A DNA stretch of 64,000 nucleotides from SIRX01 sp965214475 (GTDB lineage Bacteria > Actinomycetota > Rubrobacteria > Rubrobacterales > Rubrobacteraceae): contig OZ243953.1 of assembly GCA_965214475.1 (NCBI GenBank), positions 62,001 through 126,000 on the forward strand. Direction: 5' to 3'. Position 1 is the first letter of the stretch; every line of letters starts with the position of its first letter. Of the stretch, positions 7,732-17,216 are shown piece by piece. The notes under the pieces are model-generated. The model had not been told where the DNA came from, searched no databases, and was given only the letters and a program-made list of their open reading frames with translations. The position numbers and the translations under genes were made by a program.

Positions 7732-9867
7732 CTAAGAAGGCGCCGGCTTGGGGAGTTTTTCGCCGAGCCACGGCGCCAGGGATCTTACGTAGGTAGAGGT
7801 TATATGATCCCCGTTTCGATAGACCAGCACATCGCCCACGACGGCCGGACAGGTGTCTTCGAGGCATAGTACGGGTTCCGCGTCGATCAGGGTTACGCCC
7901 TCGACCCTGTTCGCGGCGCGGGCGTTGACGGGTGCGAAGTTGAAAGCTACGTCCCGCGGCGTCGCGCACTCTTCCAAATTCTGAAGAGATTGGGAGACGC
8001 ACTCGGGTATGTCCTTACTCGGATGTGGATTTTCTTTTATAACCGCGACCCGGGCCCCGTCGTCCCGAAAATTTTTCAGGACGTCTACAAAGCCATCTTC
8101 CAGCGCCTGGTCGCTGGCGCCGGGGTTGAGTGCCCGACCGTTTTCTATCACTGTGTAGGGGTTCTGCATGGTCGCCACGACGAGGCCGGGACGCTCGCGT
8201 TCGATGCGCTCGAACATGTTCCTCCGCCAAGTGCCGCATTCGTGGTAGATCCTGCCGAGCGGTGCATTATAGCGCTGTACATCGGCGAGCGGACAGGCGG
8301 TTTTGCTGATGGCGACGAGGCGCCAATCACGCTCTTTGGCGAGCTTGTTGATGGCCCCGAACCACTGCATGGCGTGGGAGTCCCCGAGCAGGAACACGGT
8401 AGTTTTGGAGGAAGGGTTGCCGAAGACGCATTCCGGCAGGTCTGTCTCCTCCAGTCCCAACTGACAGCCCTCTTTGTACATCTGGGGACGATCTTCCCTC
8501 GCGTTGCGCGGCGTCGGTCGGACGGCGCGGGCAGTTTTTTGCAGTTTTTTACGGTCTTCCAGTTGTGTCGCCCCGGCGACCTCGCTACCGAGGGCCTCGG
8601 GGATGTCCGGGACTGTCACGAATAACGCCAGGCCCAGCGCGACAGACGAAACCGTGCAGGCGGCTCCCACGGCCAGGGCTTTGGATGGATAGCGGCTGAG
8701 TCGTCGGGAACGGAGGAAAGGGTTCTCGACCAAATGGTAGGACAGAACCGCTGGAACCCAGGTGGCGGCCACGATGGCGACGCTGCTGCTAAGTGACAAC
8801 TCACCCCAGACCGCCGTGGCGAAGACGAGCGGCGGCCAGTGCCACAAGTACCAGGAGTAGGAGATCCGGCCAACGTGCCGCACGGGGGGTAGCGTGAGAA
8901 ACCCCAACGGGGTCGAGGAGCCGGAGGACGCAACGAAAGCGGACCCGGCCGCGATGATCGCCACGGTTCCCAAGACCGGCAGCAGGGCGGCGGTCCCCGG
9001 AAATAGCGTACCGTCCCCGAACCGGACGACGGACCACGCTATCGCGCCAACGCCCGCCCACCCTAGGACGAACGCCGCCACCCGGGGCAGTCGCAGTCGG
9101 GAAGTCGGCACGAGGGCCAGCGCACCGCCGAGGGCGAACTCCCAGCCGCGGGCGAGCGTCGAGAAGTAGGCGGACCCCGCTTCCTGGCCGGTGATGTGGA
9201 TGTTGTAGGCGAACGAAGATACCGCGACGGCCGTTACGGCGGCCGCCAACGCCGGTCGTGGGTTACGGCCCGCCCGGCGGCTACGGAGGGCGAAGATCAG
9301 GAGTAAGGCCGGCCAGACGACGTAGAACTGCTCCTCCACCGCCAGCGACCAAAAGTGCTGCACCGGACTGGTGTCGAGGCCGGTCGCCTGATAGTCCACA
9401 GCCTGGGCGCCGAGTCGCCAGTTTACGACGTAGAGGCCCGCTGCGGCCACATCGAAGGAGACTTGATCCATCCTGACCGGAGAGAGCAGCAGCCGCGATA
9501 GCACGACCGTGAAGCCGAGCACGACCACCGTTACGGGCAGCAGGCGCTTCGCCCGCCGCGAGTAGAATCGCTTCAGTGATACCGTGCCGGTGCGCTCCAT
9601 CTCAGAGAGCAACAAACCGGTGATCAGGAACCCCGAAATGACGAAGAAAACGTCCACCCCGATGTAGCCACCCGGCGCGAACGGCAGCCCGGCGTGGTAG
9701 AGCAACACGGCCCCCACAGCCAAAGCTCGCAACCCCTCCACGTCGGGCCGGAACCCGTCTTTCATTGAAGCCTGGACGGAACCGGTAGAGGGTTTCTCAT
9801 CCTTATCACCGGATTCGTTCGCTGCCGGGGTGCGTCTCGCCCCTGAGAATATCTCCCTCCAATTCAT
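7732..9867 (-). CDS. Acyltransferase 3 / SGNH-domain fusion (OafA/YrhL-like)
   Basis: 711 residues from ATG 9867 (a GTG at 9888 is possible). The N-terminal 400 residues are a ten-helix acyltransferase-3 domain: RPDVEGLRALAVGAVLLYH with the essential H, GGYIGVDVFFVISGFLI, RFYSRRAKRLLP, and FWSLAVEEQFYVVWP. The C-terminal part is an SGNH hydrolase-like domain outside the membrane, with block I VFLLGDSHAMQW and a late DHIT that fits the D-x-x-H block. Such proteins acetylate extracellular polysaccharide, peptidoglycan or lipid-linked sugars: the membrane domain moves the acyl group and the SGNH domain passes it on. The substrate cannot be read from sequence. Confidence 0.9.
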   Translation of the reverse strand: MNWREIFSGARRTPAANESGDKDEKPSTGSVQASMKDGFRPDVEGLRALAVGAVLLYHAGLPFAPGGYIGVDVFFVISGFLITGLLLSEMERTGTVSLKRFYSRRAKRLLPVTVVVLGFTVVLSRLLLSPVRMDQVSFDVAAAGLYVVNWRLGAQAVDYQATGLDTSPVQHFWSLAVEEQFYVVWPALLLIFALRSRRAGRNPRPALAAAVTAVAVSSFAYNIHITGQEAGSAYFSTLARGWEFALGGALALVPTSRLRLPRVAAFVLGWAGVGAIAWSVVRFGDGTLFPGTAALLPVLGTVAIIAAGSAFVASSGSSTPLGFLTLPPVRHVGRISYSWYLWHWPPLVFATAVWGELSLSSSVAIVAATWVPAVLSYHLVENPFLRSRRLSRYPSKALAVGAACTVSSVALGLALFVTVPDIPEALGSEVAGATQLEDRKKLQKTARAVRPTPRNAREDRPQMYKEGCQLGLEETDLPECVFGNPSSKTTVFLLGDSHAMQWFGAINKLAKERDWRLVAISKTACPLADVQRYNAPLGRIYHECGTWRRNMFERIERERPGLVVATMQNPYTVIENGRALNPGASDQALEDGFVDVLKNFRDDGARVAVIKENPHPSKDIPECVSQSLQNLEECATPRDVAFNFAPVNARAANRVEGVTLIDAEPVLCLEDTCPAVVGDVLVYRNGDHITSTYVRSLAPWLGEKLPKPAPS

Positions 9868-10009
9868 GCCCAAGAGTGTAAAGCACACCGCGCAAGGCTA
9901 CACTCGGTTTAGCGGATTTCTATTCTCTCAGTTGCGTTTGCGGAGCGGTGTGGAACGTCGTATCCCAGCCCCGTTTTTCATCTGAGTACTCGGGCCAAAA
10001 TCTTGTGGT

Positions 10010-10651
10010 CTAGTGCTCCGTTTCTGAATTCTGAAGTACGCCGGAGAGCCATTGCTGGGCCTCTTTGACTTCTTCGTAGGCGAGAGGATGGCCGATGTCG
10101 CGCCAGCGCAGGTCTACTTCAGCGCCAGCTTCGCGCAGGATTCCGGCGAGGCGTTCGGTGTTGTCGGGTGGAATCATCTGGTCTTTCGTTCCGGCGGCCA
10201 TAAATACCGGCATCCCTGAAAGGTCCGGCGTAACCTCGGGCTCCAGAGGGACCATCGAGCGTAACAGCACCGCCGACCGCAAGAGGCCGGGGTGCAGCAG
10301 GATCAGGGCGGCCGCGATGTTGGCCCCGTTTGAGTAACCTACCGCTACTATCTTCTCCGAATCGAGGTCGTACTCTTTTGTGGCGGCTTCGACGAATTCT
10401 GCCAGCTCGTGGGTGCGGAAAATGAGGTCTTCCATGTCGAAGACGCCCTCGGCGAGCCGGCGGAAGAAACGGGGGGCGCCGCGCTCGGAGATTTTGCCCC
10501 TTGGTGAGAGGATGGCGGCGCCGGGAGCAATCTCTTGTGCTAGTGGGATCAGGTCGTTCTCGTCCCCGCCGGTCCCGTGCAATAAGAGCAACGTCGCGCT
10601 CCCCTCATCTCCCGGAACGAAGCGGTGAACGAATCCCAATTCCTCGCTCAT
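10010..10651 (-). CDS. Carboxylesterase/phospholipase, MhqD-like alpha/beta hydrolase
   Basis: 213 residues. The oxyanion region LLLLHGTGGDEND, nucleophile elbow GYSNG (S107), D157 in AAGTKD and H188 in IGHPL give a complete triad. This is the small esterase group that includes B. subtilis MhqD and YpfH. Its start overlaps the stop of the upstream dioxygenase gene by 4 nt (ATGA, 10648-10651), so the two are one operon. In Bacillus, a glyoxalase-family dioxygenase (MhqE or MhqO) and MhqD detoxify quinones and are repressed by MhqR. The same pairing here suggests a similar role, but the substrate is inferred. Confidence 0.85.
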   Translation of the reverse strand: MSEELGFVHRFVPGDEGSATLLLLHGTGGDENDLIPLAQEIAPGAAILSPRGKISERGAPRFFRRLAEGVFDMEDLIFRTHELAEFVEAATKEYDLDSEKIVAVGYSNGANIAAALILLHPGLLRSAVLLRSMVPLEPEVTPDLSGMPVFMAAGTKDQMIPPDNTERLAGILREAGAEVDLRWRDIGHPLAYEEVKEAQQWLSGVLQNSETEH

Positions 10652-11601
10652 TCGCTTGCTCTCGATGGCACGTGGAGTTGTGGCAATATGCTTTCCAGGT
10701 GGTCTCGGCGAGACTCGTACTGGGGCGGAAGCTTTAGGTTCGTGCCAAGTTCCGCCGGGTTCTCGTCCACGGCGAAACCGGGTGGGTCGGTGGCGATCTC
10801 GAACAGCACGCCGCCCGGTTCGCGGAAGTAGATGGAGTGGAAGTAGTTCCGGTCCAGCACGGGCGTTACGTCGTAGCCGAGGCCGGCGACTTCCTCCCGG
10901 ATCTCTAACTGATGCTCGTCGTTCTCGGCCCGGAACGCAACGTGATGTACCGTTCCGACACCCATTCGGCCCCGCGAATCATCCGAGCCGTCGATCACAT
11001 CCGCCAGGTTGCCTGGCCCGCCGTCGTCGGCTTCAAAGCGTTGCCGGCCGTCGCCGTCCTCGATCTGACGGAAGCCCAGGGTCTCGCTCATGAGCTTCGT
11101 GGTGCGGTCCGGTGCGCGCTCGGAGAGGGTTACGTGGTGAATGCCCCGGACGGCGTGTTCCGGCGACACCGGGCCGTCTTCCCAGGGGCTCCGATCATCT
11201 GCGGCGGAGGCGATAAGTTCTAGCTTCATCCCATCCGGGTCGGCGAAAGAGATGACCGTGTCTTCGAAGCGCTGGGAAGGTTTCTCGAACCGAGTGCCGT
11301 GGTCTATAAGGCGGTCCGTCCAGTATCCCAGGGAGCTCTCCGGAATTGAAAAGGAGGTAACGGTTAGCTGGCCCGTGCCCTGCAGCCCTGCCGGCGCATG
11401 AGCCCAGGGGAAGAACGTCATGATGCTGCCGGGGGAGCCGCCGCCGTCACCGTAGTAGAGGTGGTAGGTCTCCGGGTCGTCGAAGTTGACCGTCTTCTTC
11501 ACCATCCTCAGCCCTAACAGGCCGACGTAGAAGTCTACGTTCCGCTGCGGTTCGCCTGCTATGGCGGTAACGTGGTGAATGCCGGTGGTATCGGTGCTCA
11601 T
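10648..11601 (-). CDS. Ring-cleaving dioxygenase of the VOC family (MhqO/MhqE-like)
   Basis: 317 residues with two vicinal-oxygen-chelate repeats. Each starts IHHVT (GIHHVTAIAG near residue 7 and GIHHVTLSE near 152) and ends with an acidic ligand region (DPDGMKLELIA; EPGGVLFEIATD). This fits the MhqO-type metal-dependent dioxygenases that open hydroquinones. The ATG at 11601 is preceded by CAGGAGGAACGTAC, a strong ribosome binding site. It overlaps the hydrolase gene by 4 nt. The neighbouring CDGSH protein is 63 nt upstream. Metal and substrate are inferred. Confidence 0.88.
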   Translation of the reverse strand: MSTDTTGIHHVTAIAGEPQRNVDFYVGLLGLRMVKKTVNFDDPETYHLYYGDGGGSPGSIMTFFPWAHAPAGLQGTGQLTVTSFSIPESSLGYWTDRLIDHGTRFEKPSQRFEDTVISFADPDGMKLELIASAADDRSPWEDGPVSPEHAVRGIHHVTLSERAPDRTTKLMSETLGFRQIEDGDGRQRFEADDGGPGNLADVIDGSDDSRGRMGVGTVHHVAFRAENDEHQLEIREEVAGLGYDVTPVLDRNYFHSIYFREPGGVLFEIATDPPGFAVDENPAELGTNLKLPPQYESRRDHLESILPQLHVPSRASE

Positions 11602-11664
11602 GTACGTTCCTCCTGACCCGAGTAAGATCTATCGAACACTTCTATTCGGTTATACCACCGTCGT

Positions 11665-12315
11665 CTAGTCGTCCCGCCACCCTATTCCACCGTGGCTGCC
11701 GTCGCAGAAGGGTTTGCTTCCAGAGTACCCGCATCTGCAGAGGGCAGCCTTGCTTGTACGGTAAGCTGGTGCTCCCTCAGCGGACCGCATCTCGAACTCT
11801 CCATTTACGAAGAGCGGCCCATTTGGCGTAAATTTTATGTCAAGCTTGACGCCGGGCGCACCGGAAGTTTCTTCTGGAGACTCCCCTTCCAGGGCACCCG
11901 CGTCCCGAAAGCCGGAGTTCTTATGGCTGTTATCGCAGAAAGGTTTGCTCTGGGATTCTCCGCAGCGGCAGAGGGCGACGCGGGTGTCTTCGAGAAAGGT
12001 GGTATCGTCGTGCTCTTTTATCTCAACGTTGCCCCGGACGTACAGTGGACCGTCTTTAGCGACGGTGACTATGTTTTCTTCCGGCACTGATTCTTCGTCG
12101 CCGCCGTCTTTACGCGAGAATTGCAGGGCTCCGGTTGGGCAGCGCGTCACGACCTCGGCGACGGTGTCCGGGTCCGAGTTGTTTGGATCTATCCAGGGCC
12201 GCTTCTCCAAGTCGAAGACCTCGGGTAGCCCGTGGACGCAATCTTTCGAGTGGATGCAGCGCTGGGGGTCGAAGGTCACGGTGATCTTCTCGGAACGGTA
12301 CTCTTTTCGGGTCAT
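11665..12315 (-). CDS. Ferredoxin-like plus two CDGSH iron-sulfur domains
   Basis: 216 residues with three metal modules. Residues 1-65 form a divergent 4Fe-4S mono-cluster domain (PQRCIHSKDC ... RCPTGAL). Then come two CDGSH domains with CRCG...PFCDNSH (about 114-130) and CRCGYSGSKPFCDGSH near the C-terminus. Each CDGSH should hold a 2Fe-2S cluster with three Cys and one His. The first site has CDNSH in place of CDGSH but keeps the ligands. The role is probably redox or iron-sulfur handling in the cytoplasm. It is 21 nt downstream of the large membrane protein gene and shares its direction. Confidence 0.9.
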   Translation of the reverse strand: MTRKEYRSEKITVTFDPQRCIHSKDCVHGLPEVFDLEKRPWIDPNNSDPDTVAEVVTRCPTGALQFSRKDGGDEESVPEENIVTVAKDGPLYVRGNVEIKEHDDTTFLEDTRVALCRCGESQSKPFCDNSHKNSGFRDAGALEGESPEETSGAPGVKLDIKFTPNGPLFVNGEFEMRSAEGAPAYRTSKAALCRCGYSGSKPFCDGSHGGIGWRDD

Positions 12316-12336
12316 GGGCTCTCCCTTCAGAGGGGA

Positions 12337-14466
12337 CTAGAAAACCGGCAGACGTTGTAGGTCAACCGCGTATAGCTTGAACACCTCCCCCGGTGTCTCC
12401 ACGGCGGTAAAGCCGGGTAGGGTTTTTATCTGCTGGTCCAGGCCGGAGTCTTTGTAGACTATTATGTAATCGACCCTGTTACGGCGCAAGATCTTCATTC
12501 CTTCTTGAAGGGTGGCGGTAGAGTAGAAAGCCCGTACATCCCAGGCTGACTGGGGAACGTCGATTTGGCCGTTGGAATGCTCTTCCAGCGCCGGAAGGAC
12601 GTCCAGAACCAGGCCTCCTCGGTAGTTGACTACGTTGGCCGAGGCGGACCAGGAGGGGATGACTACGTTTACTTCGTCCGGCGCGAGCATCACGCTTTCC
12701 TCGGTGATGTTGCCTTGAATCCAGGGGAAAATGGGGGCGTTGCGGGGGCTCTCCTCCTCAGCGGTCTTCTCTGCCTTGTACATCTCCTGGACCTTGTCCG
12801 CGACGAACGGCGTGGACGCTAGTATCAAGGCGACCATGGCTATCGCTGGCGTAAGACCCACGAGTGCGACCGGTACGCTGTGGTTTCGCAGGAAGTTGCC
12901 GGTGACCCGGCTCGCTTCCCAGATCATCCACCCCAGGGTCGTTATCGCCGCCAACGGTATCGGCCACGCGAGCCGCCATAATTGGCCGGGTACCACGATG
13001 TTGTTTCCCACAAAGGTCGCCACCGGCGGAACGTAGCAGACTACCAGGGAGATCAAAAGTGTCCCGAGCAACAGTGGGGCCGCGACACCTTTTCTGAGTT
13101 TTGAGATCAGGAAAGGGATGCCGAGGACTAGAGCTACGATCAGCACTACGTTTGACAACAGCGCCGGGTGCATGATGTAGAGGTTTTCGCCCAGCTCCAG
13201 GATGCGCTGTCGCTCTGGCCGGACGAAGACCATGTTCGCCAGCACGTCCGGGTCGTTCGAGTTTATATCGGCTTCTTTGAGCACGTCGGCGAGCGCTTCA
13301 CCTGTCGTAAAGACGTAGAGTGCAGGGAGTGTCAGCACGCTGGCTCCCGCCGCCCCGAGAATCCCTATCCTCGCCCAGTCTCCCACCGAACGCCAGTTGA
13401 TCGCCAGGTAGACAATGGTGAATCCCGTCATAGAGAGCCCGATAATCGCCAGCCCCACCGGATGAATCGCCATAACCGACCAGCAGATCAGGGCAAAGAA
13501 AACCGCGTACGGCAGTTTTCGGCTTTGTAAAAAGGCTGCTGCTGAGGCGAGCGTCATCGGCAAGAAGACGTACTTCGTGTCGAACTTATCTTCGACCTGT
13601 CGGGCCGCGAACTCGCCGCCGGGCGTCAGCACCGAGGGGTACAGGTAGATCAGGTAGAACAAAGCGAACGTGCAGCCCGTGATGAGGGCCGCCGTCCGGT
13701 TTTCGAAGATCACCCGTGCCAGGGCGTAGACGGACATTAGCGCCACGAAGATGAGCACCGGGTTAAGGTACTCGAACATCATCTCTATCGGGTCGATGCC
13801 GGAGACGCGTGAAAGTGCGGCCTGCTCCAGCAACCACCCGTTGATGCTTGCGCGCGAAACACCAAGTTCGCCGCCGAGATATGGTTCCTTGAACGCGAGC
13901 CGATCCGTGCTCAGGTAATCCCGAATGTAGGCCAGATAGACCCAGATGTCGCCGTATAATCCCTGTCCCCTCGCCCGGGAGACGTAGGCTAGTACCCCAC
14001 CCATGCCCAGAAAGCCCACCCAGAGCAAGCCTCGAGCCAGAGGACTACCGGACTCTGGCTCATCCTCCAATCTATCTTCCCGAGAGCTTTCCCGGGCGCC
14101 GCCACGTACTATCCTAAAAGCGGCCCAGATCAGGGACGCAACTACGATTATCCCTGTTGTCCAGATATAAAGGTTCAGGCTTCGGTGACTTATCAGCAGC
14201 GGAACCGCCAGCAGCGCGAAGCTTCCGGCGCTGACCACGAACGCCGTAGGAACTACCGTTACGTCCGGCAGCCGATCGGCTAGAAAACATCTCCACACCA
14301 TCGCGCCCGGCGCCAAAAACAGCAGAAAAGCTGCCAGAAAGCGTACCAGCGGAACCGCCTCGAAAACGCCCCGCAGAGGTCCCAGCACGAGGAAGCAAAC
14401 CAAACCGAGCACCACCACGAACACCTCGAAAAGCTGGGTTGTTACTATTTGGCGGAGCTTTTTCAA
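12337..14466 (-). CDS. Large polytopic membrane protein, GT-C-like
   Basis: 709 residues with at least twelve hydrophobic segments followed by a soluble C-terminal domain of roughly 150 residues. The layout, with a long periplasmic loop after the first helices (DIWVYLAYIRDYL, including a D likely near the membrane face) and AIHPVGLAIIG in the middle, recalls GT-C-fold glycosyltransferases and O-antigen or arabinosyl-type enzymes. No diagnostic family motif is recognised. TTG start at 14466 after GAAGGAATTGG. A sugar-transfer role for a polyprenyl-linked donor is a guess from topology. Confidence 0.6.
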   Translation of the reverse strand: MKKLRQIVTTQLFEVFVVVLGLVCFLVLGPLRGVFEAVPLVRFLAAFLLFLAPGAMVWRCFLADRLPDVTVVPTAFVVSAGSFALLAVPLLISHRSLNLYIWTTGIIVVASLIWAAFRIVRGGARESSREDRLEDEPESGSPLARGLLWVGFLGMGGVLAYVSRARGQGLYGDIWVYLAYIRDYLSTDRLAFKEPYLGGELGVSRASINGWLLEQAALSRVSGIDPIEMMFEYLNPVLIFVALMSVYALARVIFENRTAALITGCTFALFYLIYLYPSVLTPGGEFAARQVEDKFDTKYVFLPMTLASAAAFLQSRKLPYAVFFALICWSVMAIHPVGLAIIGLSMTGFTIVYLAINWRSVGDWARIGILGAAGASVLTLPALYVFTTGEALADVLKEADINSNDPDVLANMVFVRPERQRILELGENLYIMHPALLSNVVLIVALVLGIPFLISKLRKGVAAPLLLGTLLISLVVCYVPPVATFVGNNIVVPGQLWRLAWPIPLAAITTLGWMIWEASRVTGNFLRNHSVPVALVGLTPAIAMVALILASTPFVADKVQEMYKAEKTAEEESPRNAPIFPWIQGNITEESVMLAPDEVNVVIPSWSASANVVNYRGGLVLDVLPALEEHSNGQIDVPQSAWDVRAFYSTATLQEGMKILRRNRVDYIIVYKDSGLDQQIKTLPGFTAVETPGEVFKLYAVDLQRLPVF

Positions 14467-14536
14467 CCAATTCCTTCGTATCGTTTACGAACGCCAGCGA
14501 GTACGCGCGGCGAGAATTATAAGCTATCTCGCGCGG

Positions 14537-16327
14537 TTAGGCGGGTTCCCGGAACTGGCGGCGGTAGAGGTCAGCATAGAGGCCGTTTTTTTCCACAAGC
14601 TCCGTGTGGGTTCCGCCTTCGACGATGCGGCCATCCTGAACGGCCAGTATGAGGTCCGCATTGCGAATCGTGCTGAGCCGGTGGGCGATGACGACGCTGG
14701 TGCGGCCTTTCAGGAGGGTACCGAGTGCCGTCTGGATGATCGCCTCCGTCCGCGTATCTATATTGCTCGTCGCCTCGTCCAAAATAAGGATGCGCGGGTC
14801 AGTAAGGATCGCCCGTGCGAACGAGAGAAGCTGGCGCTGGCCCTGGCTCAAAGAGCCGCCACCTTCGCCCAGCACCGTATCGTAGCCGTCAGGGAGTTCG
14901 GTTATAAAGCCGTGGGCGTTGACGGTGTGGGCGGCCTGCTCGATCTCTTCCTGTGTCGGATCGTCTTTTCCGTAGCCGATATTATCCGCGATGGTCCCGG
15001 AGAAGAGGAATGGTTCCTGGAGCACAATCCCAATACCGGCCCGCAGGTCCTTGCGGGCTAGCTCCCGCACGTCACGGTCGTCTATCTTTACCGTACCCTC
15101 CGTGGCGTCGTAGAAGCGTGGAATAAGGCTCGCGATGATCGTCTTTCCCGCGCCGGTAGGACCAACGAAGGCGACTGTCTGGCCGGGCTCCACCCCGAAG
15201 TCTATGTTTTGCAGAACCGGGCGACCGGGATCGTAGGCGAAAGTTACGTTGTTGAATGAGATTTCACCCCGGGTCTCGCCGAGCGCCACAGCGTTTGGCG
15301 GGTCCGGAGGTTCGGGTTCTTCGTCGAGGATGTTGTAGATTCGCTCGGCCCCGGCGAGCGCTGACTGGAGCTGAGTGTAGAGTTGGGAGATTAGCTGGAT
15401 GGGGCGGAAGAACTGCTGCACGTAGAGGACGAAGGCCGTCAGGATGCCGAGGGTCAGCGAGCCGGTGAAGACCAGGTAACCACCGTAGCCGATCACCAGT
15501 GCGATAGAGAGTGTCGAGAGGACGTCTATCGTCGGAGCGAAAGCGGAGGTGATCGCCACGGCCCCAACGTTTGCCGCCCGGTTGGCCGCGTTGCGTTCCC
15601 GGAAGCGCTCGATGTTTGCCTCCGTCCGGTTGAAAGCCTGGGCCTCACGCACCCCGACAATATCTTCTTGAAGGTTGGCCGTTACATCGCCGACTGTCTG
15701 ACGCGTGACCCGGAAAGCACTCCGGGCACGGCGGGCGAAAAACGCGGTAAGGAGCAGCATGATCGGGATAATTAGAAAGCTCGCCAGCGCCAAATTCCAC
15801 TGCAACAGCAACATAGCAATTAGGATGCCGATCAGACTAAACAGCGAACCCAGCAACTGAGCGATGCCCTGCGAGAAGAGTTGGTTTAATGTATCAACAT
15901 CATTGAGCACCCGGCTCATCAGGTCGCCTACGGGACGCTTGTCGAAGTAGCGTAGCGGCAGATGCTGGAGCCGGTCGAAGATGCGCCCCCGGATCGTCGC
16001 CAACACGCTCTGGCCGATGGAGCCCACCTGATAGGTTTGCCCGCGCTGCGCCAGCGCCCCTACTACGTAAAGTCCCAGAAGTAACCCCATCATCACGAAC
16101 AGCATCTGCCGATCGCCGCCCTGCAGGATGTAGCGGTCGATCGTAATACCAATCAGCGCTGGCCCGCCAGCCTGGGATGCGGCCCCGAGCAGCACGAGGA
16201 CCATGGCGTACGCCATCTGGCTCTTATACGGTTTTAACTCCCCGAGCAGCCGGCGACCGGTAGCCCCCCGGTCGCCGGCCTTCTCCTGTGGCGTACTGGC
16301 GATGGATTCTATGCCGCGCATACCCAA
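14537..16327 (-). CDS. ABC half-exporter (type IV fold), catalytically intact NBD
   Basis: 596 residues: a six-helix membrane domain (about 30-320), then an ATPase domain. Walker A is GPTGAGKTI, Walker B ILILDEATSNID keeps the catalytic Glu, and the switch is IAHRLST. The signature is LSQGQ rather than LSGGQ. The other half-exporter at 18102-19892 is degenerate in the complementary positions, so the two likely form a heterodimer. TTG start at 16327 or ATG at 16321. Between them lie an F420 reductase and an aldo-keto reductase gene on the same strand. Export substrate unknown; heterodimeric exporters of this type often carry drugs or lipids. Confidence 0.88.
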   Translation of the reverse strand: MGMRGIESIASTPQEKAGDRGATGRRLLGELKPYKSQMAYAMVLVLLGAASQAGGPALIGITIDRYILQGGDRQMLFVMMGLLLGLYVVGALAQRGQTYQVGSIGQSVLATIRGRIFDRLQHLPLRYFDKRPVGDLMSRVLNDVDTLNQLFSQGIAQLLGSLFSLIGILIAMLLLQWNLALASFLIIPIMLLLTAFFARRARSAFRVTRQTVGDVTANLQEDIVGVREAQAFNRTEANIERFRERNAANRAANVGAVAITSAFAPTIDVLSTLSIALVIGYGGYLVFTGSLTLGILTAFVLYVQQFFRPIQLISQLYTQLQSALAGAERIYNILDEEPEPPDPPNAVALGETRGEISFNNVTFAYDPGRPVLQNIDFGVEPGQTVAFVGPTGAGKTIIASLIPRFYDATEGTVKIDDRDVRELARKDLRAGIGIVLQEPFLFSGTIADNIGYGKDDPTQEEIEQAAHTVNAHGFITELPDGYDTVLGEGGGSLSQGQRQLLSFARAILTDPRILILDEATSNIDTRTEAIIQTALGTLLKGRTSVVIAHRLSTIRNADLILAVQDGRIVEGGTHTELVEKNGLYADLYRRQFREPA

Positions 16328-16512
16328 AGAGTATCTAACCTACTTCTTTGTTCGCGGACGAAAGGCGCATCCGGCTGAGACATTGTCTCTTCCGTGGCCC
16401 ACGCGATCATTTCAGGATTCGTGGTGGGTAGTGACAGGGCGCAGAACGTGGCGTCGGCTTCGGAGAGCCGGGCGAGTTGGTCGGCCGCCTCGCTCGCGCT
16501 TTGCTGTTTCAA
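16309..16512 (-). CDS. Possible small protein upstream of the ABC half-exporter
   Basis: 67 residues from a TTG at 16512, with G/C-rich third positions in its first two thirds like real genes here. It ends inside the first codons of the ABC gene (19 nt overlap). There is no clear Shine-Dalgarno and no recognised family. It would fill the only sizable gap in this run (16328-16572). It may be real, a remnant, or chance. Confidence 0.3.
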   Translation of the reverse strand: MKQQSASEAADQLARLSEADATFCALSLPTTNPEMIAWATEETMSQPDAPFVREQRSRLDTLWVCAA

Positions 16513-16572
16513 GTTCGGGGTAGTTTCTGCTGATTTGCGTTATTGGGCATCCGAACCGTCTTCCCGCCGGAG

Positions 16573-17193
16573 TCAGTCCATCTCCGACAGCGTTTCGCGC
16601 GCTTGATCCTCGGTCATCGGGTTGTTGTAGATGGGGGAGCCTGGCTGTTGCTTGTGGCCGCCCTCTCGGAGAGAGCCGGTATCGACCGGCGCGAAGCCGA
16701 TCTCCTCGATGAGCCCGGAGACCGTAGCTTTTGCGTCTTCATCGTCGCCCGCCGCGAAGAGCACCAAGCGTTCCTCTTTCTCACTGCGGCCTTCGTTGGC
16801 GAGTGTTTCGTAGTACATGGTGTTAAAAGACTTGACGAGCCGGGCGCCAGAGACATTCTGCGCCAGCAACTCGCTAGAGGTTAGTCCGTCGAAATTTATC
16901 TCGCCGTCGCGGCCAGGGTAGTAGTTCGTCGCGTCAACGACGGTCTTACCGTTCAGTTCTTCGGCTGGCAATGTATCGCGGGCGAAGAAAGGGATCGCCA
17001 CGAGAACTACTTCGCCGAAATCTGCGGCTTCTTCTACCGTCGCGGCGCGGGCGTTCGAGCCTATATCGTCTACCAGATCCTGTATCGATCCCGGACCGCG
17101 AGAGTTGCTGATGGCTACTTTGTGTCCGGCCTGGGCGAAGAGCCTGGCGGTGTTTGCGCCGATGTTGCCGGAGCCTATGATGCCGATGTTCAC
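16573..17193 (-). CDS. F420-dependent NADP reductase-like protein
   Basis: 206 residues. The Rossmann loop GIIGSGNIGANTARLFAQAG at the N-terminus, SNSRGP after strand 2 (a pattern favouring NADP), DATNYYPGRDG and KSFNTMYY match the F420:NADP oxidoreductase / NAD(P)-binding family (as in Fno and its many actinobacterial paralogues). These move hydride between F420 and NADP, though several paralogues act on other substrates. It starts 23 nt after the aldo-keto reductase gene, indicating the same transcript. Other F420-type enzymes lie upstream at 20341 and 21647. Confidence 0.85.
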   Translation of the reverse strand: MNIGIIGSGNIGANTARLFAQAGHKVAISNSRGPGSIQDLVDDIGSNARAATVEEAADFGEVVLVAIPFFARDTLPAEELNGKTVVDATNYYPGRDGEINFDGLTSSELLAQNVSGARLVKSFNTMYYETLANEGRSEKEERLVLFAAGDDEDAKATVSGLIEEIGFAPVDTGSLREGGHKQQPGSPIYNNPMTEDQARETLSEMD

Positions 17194-17216
17194 AGCTTGC
17201 CTCCTGTAAGTGGTGG

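Noticed and set aside
7583..8002. 139-codon Arg-rich frame overlapping the acyltransferase end
   Set aside because: Typical out-of-frame translation of G+C-rich DNA, no start signal.
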